A stretch of DNA of 64,000 bases from Okibacterium sp. HSC-33S16 (GCF_024171565.1 NZ_JALJZZ010000001.1:930001-994000); one strand, 5' to 3'; positions 52,886-62,168 are shown, counted from the stretch's first letter. Translations and numbers: made by a program. Notes: a model not told the origin generated them from the letters alone.

Positions 52886-54335
52886 TCCGAAAGGCTTCCT
52901 GAAGGTCACAGAACGCGAACTGCCCAAGCGCAGGCCCGTCCCAATCCGTTTGATGGATTGGAAAGAGGTCTACGAACAGGGCGACCCCACCCAATTGCGC
53001 CGCCAGGCCGGTCGATGCATGGACTGTGGTGTGCCGTTCTGCCACCAGGGCTGCCCTCTGGGGAACCTGATCCCGGAGTGGAACGACCTCACCTGGCGCG
53101 GGGAAGGTCGACAGGCCATCGAGCGTCTCCACGCAACGAACAACTTCCCCGAGTTCACCGGTCGACTGTGCCCCGCACCGTGCGAAAGCGCGTGCGTGCT
53201 CGGTATCAACCAGCCGGCGGTCACGATCAAGCAGGTCGAGGTGTCGATCATCGATCAGGCTTTCGCCAACGGCTGGGTCGATTCGCACCCGCCGGAAAGC
53301 CTGACCGGTAAAACCGTCGCCGTTGTCGGCTCTGGACCCGCCGGACTCGCTGCTGCCCAGCAGCTCACCCGCGCCGGCCACACCGTCGCCGTCTACGAGC
53401 GCGATGACCGGATCGGTGGCCTGTTGCGATACGGCATCCCCGACTTCAAGATGGAAAAGAAGCACATCGACGCTCGTCTCAAGCAGATGACCGACGAGGG
53501 AACCCGCTTCCGCGCCGGAGTGAACATCGGTGTCGACATCAGCTGGGACGCCCTGCGCGCCCGCTACGACGCCGTGGTCATTGCGACAGGTGCCATGGTT
53601 CCGCGTGACCTTCCCATTCCGGGCCGCGATCTCTCCGGCGTGCACTTCGCCATGGAGTACCTGGTACAGCAGAACAAGGCCGGCGCCGGCGATGACGTCC
53701 CCGGCCAGATCTCTGCGGAGGATAAGCATGTCGTCGTCCTCGGTGGCGGTGACACCGGTGCGGACTGCATCGGGACCGCGCACCGCCAGGGCGCAGCGAG
53801 TGTGACGAACCTCGCGATCGGTACACAGCCTCCGACCTCTCGAACCGACGCACAGCCGTGGCCCACAACGCCGACGCTGTTCGAGGTCTCGAGCGCACAC
53901 GAGGAAGGTGGAGAACGCCAGTACCTCGTTTCGACGGTCGAATTCCTTGCCAATGAGTCTGGCGAAGTTCGCGCCATCCGTGTCGCCGAAACCGAGTTTG
54001 TCGACGGCCGTCGTGTGCCGAAGAGCGGAACGGAGCGGGAGATTCCCGCCGACCTGGTGCTTCTCGCCCTCGGCTTCACCGGTCCCGAGTCGCACGACCT
54101 CGGCAGCCAGCTGTCACTGCCGTTCGATGCTCGCGGAAACGTGGAGCGCAACGGTGAATACGCGACCAGCGAGCCCGGCGTCTTTGTCGCCGGCGATGCC
54201 GGCCGAGGCCAGTCGTTAATCGTCTGGGCGATCGCCGAGGGTCGCGCTGCTGCCGCTGCTGTTGACAAGTACCTCGAGGGCGAGACCGACCTCCCGGCAC
54301 CTGTTCGCCCGACGGATCGGGCCATCGCGCTCTAG
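52878..54335 (+). CDS. gltD: Glutamate synthase small subunit
   Basis: The 485-residue FAD/NADPH subunit passes electrons to GltB. The N-terminal iron-sulfur region has [14 protein letters not shown] and [14 protein letters not shown]. The FAD loop is [15 protein letters not shown] near residue 151, the NADPH loop [17 protein letters not shown], and the C-terminal [20 protein letters not shown] is the second FAD block. GTG follows GGAGGTAACC within the end of gltB, so translation is coupled. Confidence 0.97.
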   Translation: MADPKGFLKVTERELPKRRPVPIRLMDWKEVYEQGDPTQLRRQAGRCMDCGVPFCHQGCPLGNLIPEWNDLTWRGEGRQAIERLHATNNFPEFTGRLCPAPCESACVLGINQPAVTIKQVEVSIIDQAFANGWVDSHPPESLTGKTVAVVGSGPAGLAAAQQLTRAGHTVAVYERDDRIGGLLRYGIPDFKMEKKHIDARLKQMTDEGTRFRAGVNIGVDISWDALRARYDAVVIATGAMVPRDLPIPGRDLSGVHFAMEYLVQQNKAGAGDDVPGQISAEDKHVVVLGGGDTGADCIGTAHRQGAASVTNLAIGTQPPTSRTDAQPWPTTPTLFEVSSAHEEGGERQYLVSTVEFLANESGEVRAIRVAETEFVDGRRVPKSGTEREIPADLVLLALGFTGPESHDLGSQLSLPFDARGNVERNGEYATSEPGVFVAGDAGRGQSLIVWAIAEGRAAAAAVDKYLEGETDLPAPVRPTDRAIAL

Positions 54336-54365
54336 ACTTGGACTGCGTGTCCATTCCGCCCTTTT

Positions 54366-54371
54366 TATAAT
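54366..54371 (+). promoter_or_regulatory. Consensus -10 (TATAAT) before pyk
   Basis: A perfect TATAAT preceded by a T run lies 54 bases before the pyk ATG in the 90-base gap after gltD. TTGGAC (54338-54343) is the closest -35 but its spacing of 22 bases is too long, so the -35 is uncertain. Confidence 0.5.
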
Positions 54372-54425
54372 CCCGCCAAAACCAAGCCAGAGCGCGCATG
54401 CGCAGAAGCACGGAGAACGACAAGT

Positions 54426-55868
54426 ATGAGACGAGCCAAAATCGTCGCTACCCTCGGGCCGGCAACCGCCAGCTATGAGGACATTCGGGCAATCATCGAC
54501 GCAGGGGTGAACGTCGCCCGCATGAACCTCAGCCACGGCACCTACGACGTCCACGAGGGCGTCTACGCCAATGTGCGTAAGGCCGCATCCGATGCAGGCC
54601 AGCCCGTCGCCGTGCTCGTCGACCTTCAGGGGCCGAAGATCCGCCTCGGTAAGTTCGAAGGCGGCCCGTACGAACTCGCCAAGGGCGACATCTTCAAAAT
54701 TACGACAGAAGACGTCGTTGGCACCAAGGAGCTCTCCGGCACAACGTTCAAGGGGCTCCCCGACGACGTCTCTCCCGGTGACTTCCTGCTGATCGACGAC
54801 GGCAAGGTCAAGGTCAAGGTTTTGGAAACCGACGGGGTCGTCGTGACCACCGAGGTCGTTGTGGCCGGTGCTGTCTCCAACAACAAGGGCATCAACCTTC
54901 CCGGTGTTGCCGTCAACGTTCCTGCGCTGAGCGAGAAGGACGAAGCAGACCTGCGCTGGGGCCTCAAGCTCGGAGCCGATTTCATCGCTCTGTCCTTCGT
55001 GCGGAACGCCGAGGACATCAAGCGTGTCCACGAGATCATGGATGAGGAAGGCAAGCGCCTCCCGGTCATCGCCAAGATCGAGAAGCCGCAGGCCGTCGAT
55101 CACCTGGAAGAAATCATTGAAGCCTTCGACGGCATCATGGTCGCCCGTGGTGACCTCGGTGTCGAGCTTCCGCTTGAAGCGGTTCCAATCGTGCAGAAGC
55201 GCGCTGTCGAGCTCTGCCGTCGCATGGCTAAGCCGGTCATCGTCGCCACGCAGATGCTCGAGTCGATGATCTCCAGCCCGATCCCGACCCGCGCGGAGAC
55301 CTCGGACGTCGCGAACGCTGTTCTCGACGGTGCAGACGCGGTCATGCTCAGCGGCGAGACCAGCGTCGGCCAGTACCCGGTGATCACCGTGCAGACCATG
55401 GCGCGGATCGTGGAGTCCACCGAAGAGCACGGCCTCGAGCGCATCGCTCCGCTCGGCACCAAGCCGCGCACGCAGGGCGGGGCCATCACCCTCGCTGCGA
55501 GCGAGGTGGCCGACTTCGTCGAAGCCAAGTTCCTCTGCGTGTTCACGGAATCGGGAGACTCAGTACGCCGAATGGCGCGACTGCGTACGCAGATTCCCGT
55601 GCTGGGATTCACGCCGGATGAAGGCATCCGTCGCCGCATGCAGCTCAACTGGGGCGTCGAGACCTTCCTGGTTGACCGCGTCACGCACACGGACGCCATG
55701 TTCGGGCAGGTGGATGACATCCTCCTGGGTCTCAACAAGGCTGCCGTCGGCGACAAGGTCGTTGTGATCTCCGGTTCCCCTCCCGGAATCTCCGGTTCGA
55801 CCAACGACTTGCGTGTCCACAAGGTTGGTGACGCCCACTCCGGTGCGGCGCCCGCTTACCAGAAGTAG
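54426..55868 (+). CDS. pyk: Pyruvate kinase
   Basis: The 480-residue glycolytic enzyme transfers phosphate from PEP to ADP. Conserved blocks are RRAKIVATLGPAT, VNVARMNLSHGTYD, IAKIEKPQAVDHLEEII with the catalytic Lys, MVARGDLGVELP, VIVATQMLESMI and GADAVMLSGETSVGQYP. The C-terminal allosteric domain is present. A Glu follows the effector Lys region (TSGE-like TSVGQYP), and no extra PEP-utilising domain is attached. It is followed by a very strong terminator. Confidence 0.97.
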   Translation: MRRAKIVATLGPATASYEDIRAIIDAGVNVARMNLSHGTYDVHEGVYANVRKAASDAGQPVAVLVDLQGPKIRLGKFEGGPYELAKGDIFKITTEDVVGTKELSGTTFKGLPDDVSPGDFLLIDDGKVKVKVLETDGVVVTTEVVVAGAVSNNKGINLPGVAVNVPALSEKDEADLRWGLKLGADFIALSFVRNAEDIKRVHEIMDEEGKRLPVIAKIEKPQAVDHLEEIIEAFDGIMVARGDLGVELPLEAVPIVQKRAVELCRRMAKPVIVATQMLESMISSPIPTRAETSDVANAVLDGADAVMLSGETSVGQYPVITVQTMARIVESTEEHGLERIAPLGTKPRTQGGAITLAASEVADFVEAKFLCVFTESGDSVRRMARLRTQIPVLGFTPDEGIRRRMQLNWGVETFLVDRVTHTDAMFGQVDDILLGLNKAAVGDKVVVISGSPPGISGSTNDLRVHKVGDAHSGAAPAYQK

Positions 55869-55875
55869 CGTGTCG

Positions 55876-55917
55876 AACAGCAAACGCGGACCCCGGTTGG
55901 GGTCCGCGTTTGCTGTT
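55876..55917 (+). terminator. Strong, probably bidirectional terminator between pyk and a small minus-strand gene
   Basis: A perfect 19-bp stem pairs 55876-55894 with 55899-55917 around a four-base GGTT loop. It begins eight bases after the pyk stop. The arm ends AACAG/CTGTT give A and T flanks on both strands, so it can also serve the gene that ends at 55935. Confidence 0.93.
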
Positions 55918-55934
55918 TCTTCACAGCTGTCCGC

Positions 55935-56111
55935 TCACGCGTCCTCTGGCGGAATCTCGCCGGTGACATCCAATTCCGTGTCGTCGATCGGACGCTCAGC
56001 GTCGAGTCCCTCGACGGTGTCGAACACCTCGATATCGTCGTCGGGGAGCACCTCGAGTTCGTCGTCGTCCGGGCTGATCACGTCGCCGTCATCGTCGGTC
56101 AGGTTCGTCAT
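55935..56111 (-). CDS. Small acidic protein of unknown function
   Basis: This 58-residue protein is made mostly of Asp, Glu, Val and Ile (MTNLTDDDGDVISPDDDELE...), with no membrane segment and no known domain. Start at 56111 is chosen because GGGAGAG precedes it; an upstream GTG-like extension to 56162 is less likely. It converges on pyk and shares its terminator. Base composition matches its neighbours. I do not recognise the family; it could be a disordered acidic protein. Confidence 0.6.
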   Translation of the reverse strand: MTNLTDDDGDVISPDDDELEVLPDDDIEVFDTVEGLDAERPIDDTELDVTGEIPPEDA

Positions 56112-56212
56112 TTCTGCTCTCTCCCTTCTGTGCGCGATGGTCGGTCCGTGCGCTCGACACAAACCCTAGGCTGGGAGATACGTCGGTTCAAGCCCTCGGA
56201 AAGGAAGCCATT

Positions 56213-56743
56213 GTGGGTAGTCACGACATACCGGATGGCCGGGACCAGGTCGGCCCCGCTGACAACGATCGTCAGGAAACAGAATCGGAGCGCTCTGACC
56301 GCAACTGGATTGACCTGCTCCAGGAACTTCGGGTGTTGCAGGCCGGCACCCAGATCCTCACCGCATTCCTTCTCGCCATTGCGTTTCAACCACGCTTCAC
56401 TGACCTCGACGAGTTCCAGCGCACTCTGTACCTGGCTCTGGTGTCGGTCTCAATCCTCACGACCATTCTCAGCCTGCTTCCGGTCAGCCTTCATCGTCTC
56501 TTGTTTCGACGTCGGCTCAAAAGTTCAACCGTTGCCATTGGCGACGCTATGGTGCGGGCGGTGGTTCTGGGAGTCTCCCTCGGGACTGTCGGTACGGCCA
56601 TGCTCATCTTCGACTTCGTCGTTGGGCGGGTCGCAGGGCTTCTCGCGGCCGGTATCCTCGCGCTTGTGTTGCTCGCGTTCGGAGTTTTCCTGCCCCTCAT
56701 CGTTCGTCGCCGCAGCAGCCCCGACCCGCAGTCACGGAACTGA
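56213..56743 (+). CDS. DUF6328 family membrane protein
   Basis: The 176-residue protein has a hydrophilic N-terminus (about 1-30) followed by NWIDLLQELRVLQAGTQIL, the conserved DUF6328 block, and four membrane segments (about 44-60, 71-90, 113-135 and 140-162). GTG follows GGAAAGGAAGCC. No enzymatic function is known. It lies upstream of ku by 69 bases on the same strand, in a stretch otherwise devoted to stress and DNA maintenance. Confidence 0.87.
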   Translation: MGSHDIPDGRDQVGPADNDRQETESERSDRNWIDLLQELRVLQAGTQILTAFLLAIAFQPRFTDLDEFQRTLYLALVSVSILTTILSLLPVSLHRLLFRRRLKSSTVAIGDAMVRAVVLGVSLGTVGTAMLIFDFVVGRVAGLLAAGILALVLLAFGVFLPLIVRRRSSPDPQSRN

Positions 56744-56812
56744 GAGCTGCCTGAACGCTGGATGTATGTCAAGCGCTAGCCGCTGGGGCCGAAACGGTGT
56801 TCACTGAACGCT

Positions 56813-57643
56813 ATGAGAGCAATCTGGAAGGGCGCCATCACCTTCGGTCTCGTAAACGTGCCCGTCAAGGTGTACAGCGCAACGGAAGACCATGACATCG
56901 CGCTGCATCAGGTCCACGACAAGGACGGTGGCCGCATCCGTTACCAGCGGCGGTGCGAGGTGTGCGGCAAGATCATCAAGTACGAGAACATTGACAAGGC
57001 CTACGATGACGGCGAACGCACCGTCGTCCTCACCGCCGAAGACATGGCATCCCTCCCGCAGGAAAAGAGCCGTGAGATTGAGGTCGTCGAGTTCGTTCCC
57101 ACCGAGCAGGTCGACCCGATGATGTTCGACCGAAGCTACTACCTGGAGCCGGACTCGTCGTCGTCGAAGGCGTATGTGCTGCTGCGGAAGACGCTGGAGT
57201 CGACCGAGCGAACGGCAATCGTGCGCTTCGCGTTGCGGCAAAAGACCCGGCTGGCGGCTCTTCGCGCCCGCGACGGAGTGCTCGTGATCCAGACGTTGCT
57301 GTGGGAGGACGAGATCCGCAAGGCCGATTTCGACAGTCTCAAGGAACGGGTGCGGATCTCAGCGAAGGAGTTCGAGCTGTCCAATGCCCTCGTCGAGAGT
57401 TTCGCCGACGATTTCAAACCCGAACAGTTCTCGGACGAGTACCAGGAAGAGTTGCGCACACTCATTGACGCCAAGCTCGAGCAGGGTGAAGCACTCGACA
57501 CTGATGCGACCTTCGGAGAATCTGAGAAGGAAGAAGACACGGGGGAGGTCATCGACCTGATGGAGGCCCTTCGGCGCAGTGTGGAGAAGTCGCGCGACGC
57601 GAAGAAGAAGAAGAAGTCACCGTCGAAGAAGAAGCCCGCCTGA
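56813..57643 (+). CDS. ku: Non-homologous end-joining protein Ku
   Basis: The 276-residue bacterial Ku binds DNA double-strand ends as a homodimer and recruits LigD. It begins MRAIWKGAITFGLVNVPVKVYSAT, the family signature. CEVCGKIIKYENIDKAYD and YYLEPDSSSSKAYVLL lie in the beta-barrel core, followed by ALRQKTRLAALRARDGVLVIQTL. The C-terminus is a Lys-rich tail (KKKKKSPSKKKPA), of the kind known to add DNA binding and sliding. No ligD gene is in the window. It converges on the next gene with a 12-base gap. Confidence 0.96.
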   Translation: MRAIWKGAITFGLVNVPVKVYSATEDHDIALHQVHDKDGGRIRYQRRCEVCGKIIKYENIDKAYDDGERTVVLTAEDMASLPQEKSREIEVVEFVPTEQVDPMMFDRSYYLEPDSSSSKAYVLLRKTLESTERTAIVRFALRQKTRLAALRARDGVLVIQTLLWEDEIRKADFDSLKERVRISAKEFELSNALVESFADDFKPEQFSDEYQEELRTLIDAKLEQGEALDTDATFGESEKEEDTGEVIDLMEALRRSVEKSRDAKKKKKSPSKKKPA

Positions 57644-57655
57644 TCCGTGCGGGCG

Positions 57656-59155
57656 TCAGCTCGAGAGAGCGGTCACGGCTGGACCCTCAAGCACTTCGCC
57701 CGACGCATCGAACCGGGAGCCGTGCAACGGGCAGTCCCACGACTTTTCCACATCGTTCCACGCGACGATCCCGCCGAGGTGCGGGCAGACCGCTGAGCTC
57801 CGGGAGACCACTCCGTTGACCTTGCACACGGCGACCGGCTTGACTCCGTCTCGAACCACCACGCCTTCGCCCTCCGCCGGTCCGTCCTTGGGCAGACTGG
57901 CCAGTTCGGCGCCGACCCAGCCTTTGGCCATGTCGCCCGCAACGGTCGCCCCGGCCGCTAGCGTGTTCTTGATGGCGCTGGGGGTCGGCACACGCCCGCG
58001 CAGCGCCATGGCCCACTCCGGCGCGTTGCCCGCAAATTGGCCGGCGAGCGAAATGCCGGCTGCTGCGCCATTCGCCATGCCCCACTTGTTGTATCCGGTG
58101 GCGACGAACACGCGGTCGTCGCCGGGAGAGATGGGCCCGAAATGCGGCAGGGTATCCGACACCCGATAGTCCTGTGCCGACCAGGAGTGGGTTTGGGTGA
58201 GTTCACCGAATGTCGCGGTCGTCCATTCCGCGAGGTCAGCCACGCGCGCTGTGGTCGGCTGGCCTGTGCCGACACGGTGGTCATTGCCGCCCACAACGAG
58301 GTACCGACCGTCGGCTTGCTCCGAGTCTCGAATAGACCGGGCCGGTTCGTCAACGGACAGGTACATTCCCCGAAGTGCCGGCTCGTCCCAGCGGTAGGCG
58401 AGGGCGTATGACCGGTGAGCTTGAATCGTCGCGAACTGCCCACCTCGCTTGAGAAACGGCATTCCAGTCGCCAGGATGACGCGGTCACCGCGAACATCTC
58501 CTCGATCAGTCCGAACGACACACGGGCTGCCGGAATGGACATCACGAGCGCGGACGCCTTCCACGATGATTCCGCCGCGTCGGCGGATCGCTCGCGCCAG
58601 TGCAGCCAGCAGGTCACCCGCATCGAGCTGGAACTGACGGGGGAGGCTCACACCGGCGGTGATGCTGAGCGGAAGTTCCACCGAGGACAGCGCTGACACG
58701 TCCAGACCCAGGGACGACGCCGTGGCCAGTTCGGCTTCCACCGTCGGAGCGCCCGCGTCCGTTGCTGCGTACGTGATGGCATCCCGAATCTCAAGGGAAA
58801 CGCCTTCTGCGCCGGCAAACTGCCGGATCCATTCCTGGCCGGCGCGGTTCGCAGCGACATACGCATCGAGGAGTTCACGGGGGAGCGCCTTATCGAGCGT
58901 GGAGAGCTGTGATCCCTGTAAGAGGGATACTTTGCCCGTCGTGTGACCCGTCGATACCGCACCAATCGTGCGGGCTTCGAGGACAACGACGGAGCTGCCC
59001 TGGTCAAGAAGTGTGAGGGCCGTTGCCAGACCGGTAAGTCCTGCGCCGGCAATGACCACATCGGCGGTGAGTCCATCACGCCAGGCGTCGGTGTCAATGG
59101 AGCCGGGCTGCTCGACCCAGAGGGAAGGGCCTTGGGGGACTGATGACCTTGTCAT
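57656..59155 (-). CDS. FAD-dependent oxidoreductase with C-terminal Rieske [2Fe-2S] domain
   Basis: In this 499-residue protein a D-amino-acid-oxidase-like FAD domain (GAGLTG at 37-42; HTTGKVSLLQGS; FVATGYNKWGMANGAAAG) is fused to a Rieske domain with C457-x-H459 (CPHLGG) and C475-x2-H478 (CPLHGSRF). This pairing is found in a widespread family of unknown substrate. The ATG at 59155 gives the start TRSSVPQGPSLW and has AGGAG at good spacing; an open frame runs further upstream but has no family-like sequence. The gene lies between ku and an SDR gene and may belong to a general stress regulon, by context only. Confidence 0.92.
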   Translation of the reverse strand: MTRSSVPQGPSLWVEQPGSIDTDAWRDGLTADVVIAGAGLTGLATALTLLDQGSSVVVLEARTIGAVSTGHTTGKVSLLQGSQLSTLDKALPRELLDAYVAANRAGQEWIRQFAGAEGVSLEIRDAITYAATDAGAPTVEAELATASSLGLDVSALSSVELPLSITAGVSLPRQFQLDAGDLLAALARAIRRRGGIIVEGVRARDVHSGSPCVVRTDRGDVRGDRVILATGMPFLKRGGQFATIQAHRSYALAYRWDEPALRGMYLSVDEPARSIRDSEQADGRYLVVGGNDHRVGTGQPTTARVADLAEWTTATFGELTQTHSWSAQDYRVSDTLPHFGPISPGDDRVFVATGYNKWGMANGAAAGISLAGQFAGNAPEWAMALRGRVPTPSAIKNTLAAGATVAGDMAKGWVGAELASLPKDGPAEGEGVVVRDGVKPVAVCKVNGVVSRSSAVCPHLGGIVAWNDVEKSWDCPLHGSRFDASGEVLEGPAVTALSS

Positions 59156-59403
59156 GGGCGGGGACTCCTGCTCTGCTCCGGGCTGCACGTGGCAGTGGAA
59201 CAGCAAAGTCGCTGCGCCCGCTGGCGCGGCGGCACGTCCTGACCGTAGCGGGATGGCACTCGTTTTGCCACCCCTTGAGCCTCGGAGTTCGTGCCGCTTA
59301 TCGTGAGGGGGAGTTCCGTAATTGCGGCGAGAGGTGGCGGGTTGCTCGCCCCGCTCGGCCGGTTGCGGTGAACGACTGATATCGATCCAAGGAGTGTGAA
59401 CAC

Positions 59404-60291
59404 GTGGCACGTCAGGCACCAACCCCCGACCCAAGGAACAAGTATCACGTCGGCGGGTTTCCGCGACAGGAGCAGGACCAGCCCGGTCTCACGGAGCGGA
59501 CGGACCCTCGGCCCGACCACGGTGAGAACGAGTACACCGGATCAGGGAAGCTCACGGACCGGGTCGCCCTCATCACGGGCGGTGACTCGGGGATCGGTCG
59601 CGCGGTTGCCATCGCGTACGCCCGAGAAGGTGCCGACGTCGCCATCTCTTACCTCCCTGAGGAACAGGACGACGCTGAAGAGACGGCAGAGTGGATCGAG
59701 AAGGCCGGACGCAAGGCGCTTCTTCTCCCGGGTGACGCGCGCGACGAGCAGTTCTGCACCGAAATTGTCGAAATGACCGTCGCCGAGTTCGGGCGTCTCG
59801 ATGTCCTCGTGCTCAACGCGGGGTACCAGGAAAACCGGGAAGGCCTCGAGAACCTGCCCACCGAAGAGTTTGACCGGGTCTTCAAGACCAACCTGTACGC
59901 CGTCATGTGGACAGCTCGCGCGGCCATCCCGCACATCGGTCCCGGCGGATCGATCATCACAACCTCGTCGATTCAGGCGTTCAACCCGTCACCGGCCCTC
60001 ATCGATTACGCCATGACCAAGGCCGCCCAGGTCGCCTTCACCAAGGCGCTTGCTCAGCAGCTGGGGGAGAAGGGCGTTCGCGTGAATGCCGTTGCCCCTG
60101 GCCCGATTTGGACACCGCTGATTCCGGCGACGTCCTGGCCGGACACGCTCGAGAGCTTTGGTACCGACACCCCACTCGGACGGGCCGGCCAACCGGCTGA
60201 ACTCGCCAGCGCGTATGTCTACCTGGCGTCCGACGACGCGTCGTACGTCTCGGGCGCGGTGCTGCCGGTCACCGGTGGCAAGGGTTTGTAA
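59404..60291 (+). CDS. SDR family oxidoreductase (stress-protein type)
   Basis: The 295-residue short-chain dehydrogenase has an N-terminal extension of about 50 polar residues (PDPRNKYHVGGFPRQEQDQPG) typical of the B. subtilis GSP39/YhdF-like branch. The NAD(P) loop is GGDSGIGR (59-66), NAGYQEN starts at 138, and the active site is Ser188/189, Tyr202 and Lys206. GTG follows AAGGAG. The substrate is unknown. The gene starts 249 bases from the divergent FAD-Rieske gene, a gap that holds both promoters but no clear gene. Confidence 0.94.
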   Translation: MARQAPTPDPRNKYHVGGFPRQEQDQPGLTERTDPRPDHGENEYTGSGKLTDRVALITGGDSGIGRAVAIAYAREGADVAISYLPEEQDDAEETAEWIEKAGRKALLLPGDARDEQFCTEIVEMTVAEFGRLDVLVLNAGYQENREGLENLPTEEFDRVFKTNLYAVMWTARAAIPHIGPGGSIITTSSIQAFNPSPALIDYAMTKAAQVAFTKALAQQLGEKGVRVNAVAPGPIWTPLIPATSWPDTLESFGTDTPLGRAGQPAELASAYVYLASDDASYVSGAVLPVTGGKGL

Positions 60292-60303
60292 GGAAGGAAC
60301 GAG

Positions 60304-60570
60304 ATGCCACAGAACGCAGACTCACGACTCAAGGATCCGGAGCTCTACGAAAAGCTGCGTGACGACGGTGCGTCGAAACAGAAGGCTGCCCGCATCGCCA
60401 ACGCCGCAGGGACGCAGGGGCGTTCCAGCGTCGGCAAGAAGGGTGGCGAATCCGGTAGTTACGAGGACTGGACCGTCGACGACCTCAAAAAACGAGCGAA
60501 GGAAATCGGGCTGAGCGGATACTCGCGCAAGAAGAAGTCCGAACTCATCTCGGCGCTGCGCAACTCGTGA
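60304..60570 (+). CDS. DUF7218 / Rho termination factor N-terminal-like small protein
   Basis: The 88-residue protein begins PQNADSRLKDPELYEKLRD, followed by DDGASKQKAARIANA. Its C-terminal 35 residues form a SAP/Rho-N-like helix-turn-helix (WTVDDLKKRAKEIGLSGYSRKKKSELISALRN), a fold that often binds nucleic acid. AAGGAAGGAACGAG gives a strong ribosome-binding site. It follows the SDR gene by 12 bases and precedes topoisomerase IB by 49. A chromosome or stress role is likely from the domain but untested. Confidence 0.88.
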   Translation: MPQNADSRLKDPELYEKLRDDGASKQKAARIANAAGTQGRSSVGKKGGESGSYEDWTVDDLKKRAKEIGLSGYSRKKKSELISALRNS

Positions 60571-60619
60571 GGCACGACGCACTAAACGCGGTGGCGTCTT
60601 CGCCGGGCGGGGACCGTTC

Positions 60620-61591
60620 GTGCCGCGACTAAGACGGAGCAACACCCGTGGTCCCGGCCTCGGCCGTCGAAAGACCCGCTCCGGGTTTCGCTACATCGAT
60701 CAGGACGGCCGGCCCGTGCATGACCCGGAGACGATCGAGCGGATTGCCGCGCTCGTCATTCCACCGGCGTGGACCGACGTCTGGATCTCGCCGTATGCCA
60801 ACGGGCACATCCAGGCGACAGGCATTGACCTGGCCGGCAGGCGCCAGTACCTCTACCACGAGGTCTGGCGCCAGAAGCAGGACAAACGCAAGTTCGATCG
60901 TGCCCTCGACCTTGCTCTCGCCCTGCCCGCCGCCCGACGGCGTGTCACTGCGGACCTGCGCGGGCCCACCGGCTCGCGAGACCGAGCACTGGCCACCGGC
61001 TTCCGGCTCCTCGATAGCGCGCGCCTCCGTGTCGGCAGTGAGCGCTTCGCCCTCGAGCACGGTAGCCACGGCCTCACCACACTGCTCTGTCAGCACGCGA
61101 CGGTTTCCGGAAACACCGTGTCGCTGGATTTCCCCGGCAAGAGCGGCCAGGCCTGGTCGAGCGACACGACCGATGAGGACCTCGCGGCCGTTATCCGCTC
61201 GTTGAAGACGCGCGGTCCGGAGGCGCGCCTGCTCGCCTGGAAGAATGGGCGTGAGTGGCGCGGCCTCAGCGCCCAGGACATGAATGACTACGTCCGGTTG
61301 CGCACCAATGGTGACTTCACGGCCAAGGACTTCCGCACGCTGCACGGGAGCATCATTGCGGCTAGAGCCCTGCGCGACTTCGGCGTCGTTTCCTCCGGGC
61401 GGCAACAGGCGAAAGTCATCAGCGCTGCCGTGGCCGAGACGGCCGACGCCCTCGGCAATACGCCAGCCATCGCCAGGTCGAGCTACATCGACCCGCGCAT
61501 TCTCGATCGCTACCGGGCGGGTGAAGTCCTCGACAATCGAGGCACCCAGCCCGAACCAGCCCTTCGGCGGCTCATCCTCGGCGACGACTGA
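60620..61591 (+). CDS. DNA topoisomerase IB (bacterial/poxvirus type)
   Basis: The 323-residue enzyme relaxes DNA by a 3'-phosphotyrosine intermediate. The N-terminal domain has GFRYIDQDGRPV, IPPAWTDVWISPYANGHIQATG and RRQYLYHEVWRQKQDKRKF. Catalytic residues fit the type IB set: Arg in RVGSERFA, a Lys near WKNG, an Arg/His block TAKDFRTLHGSIIAARAL, and the active Tyr Y289 in SSYIDPRIL. GTG start; the ribosome-binding site is weak. Such genes are common in soil Actinobacteria near Ku and SDR genes. Confidence 0.93.
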   Translation: MPRLRRSNTRGPGLGRRKTRSGFRYIDQDGRPVHDPETIERIAALVIPPAWTDVWISPYANGHIQATGIDLAGRRQYLYHEVWRQKQDKRKFDRALDLALALPAARRRVTADLRGPTGSRDRALATGFRLLDSARLRVGSERFALEHGSHGLTTLLCQHATVSGNTVSLDFPGKSGQAWSSDTTDEDLAAVIRSLKTRGPEARLLAWKNGREWRGLSAQDMNDYVRLRTNGDFTAKDFRTLHGSIIAARALRDFGVVSSGRQQAKVISAAVAETADALGNTPAIARSSYIDPRILDRYRAGEVLDNRGTQPEPALRRLILGDD

Positions 61592-61646
61592 GTGCACCAG
61601 GTGTCAACCCCTATTCCCGCGACCGTCGCGGAGAAAGAATCCGATT

Positions 61647-62168
61647 ATGACCTCATCTGACGCACAAGCCTCCGCAGATCAGGCCACCGAGCTGGCCTCG
61701 TCCATCGCCGAACGCCTCGACGGCTCGACCCTGCGCATTGCCGTCGCCGAGTCGCTGACCGGCGGACAGCTGAGCGCAAGCCTCGCCGCGGCACCGAACT
61801 CCTCCCAGTGGTTCGCTGGAGGCCTCGTCGCCTACATGACCGAGACGAAGCACCGTGTGCTCGGCGTTTCGCCCGGGCCTGTCGTGTCCGCTCGTGCAGC
61901 TGAAGAAATGGCGTCCGGCATCGCCAGACTCACGGGCGCAAACCTCACGCTTTCGATCACCGGTGTCGGCGGTCCAGACGAACAGGACGGTCGTGAGGTG
62001 GGCACCGTCTTTATCGCCATCCGTTCACCGCATGGCGAAATCCATGTCGCAGAACGGATGCTGGGGGGCAGCCCGGAAGAAATCGTCGAATCGTCAGTCG
62101 TCGCGTCGCTCCGACTGCTCGACGCGCGCGTCGAAGCACTCGCCGCGACTCACAACGCGCGACGCTGA
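61647..62168 (+). CDS. CinA C-terminal domain protein (nicotinamide-nucleotide amidohydrolase type, PncC)
   Basis: The 173-residue protein is only the CinA-C (PncC) domain: IAVAESLTGGQLSASLAAAPNSS, FAGGLVAYMTETKHRVLGV, and SITGVGGPDEQDGREVGTVFIAI. The N-terminal MoCF-like domain of full CinA is absent, so it is expected to deamidate NMN in pyridine nucleotide salvage rather than act with the COG1058 activity. The ATG at 61647 gives the conserved start; an open frame extends upstream through the topoisomerase gene but is not real. The 3' end overlaps idi by 19 bases (convergent). Confidence 0.92.
   Translation: MTSSDAQASADQATELASSIAERLDGSTLRIAVAESLTGGQLSASLAAAPNSSQWFAGGLVAYMTETKHRVLGVSPGPVVSARAAEEMASGIARLTGANLTLSITGVGGPDEQDGREVGTVFIAIRSPHGEIHVAERMLGGSPEEIVESSVVASLRLLDARVEALAATHNARR

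Noticed and set aside
52764-54095. Long minus-strand open frame opposite gltD (and a similar one opposite pyk, 54216-55430)
   Set aside because: Both lie fully opposite strongly conserved genes and show only the composition expected of antisense frames.
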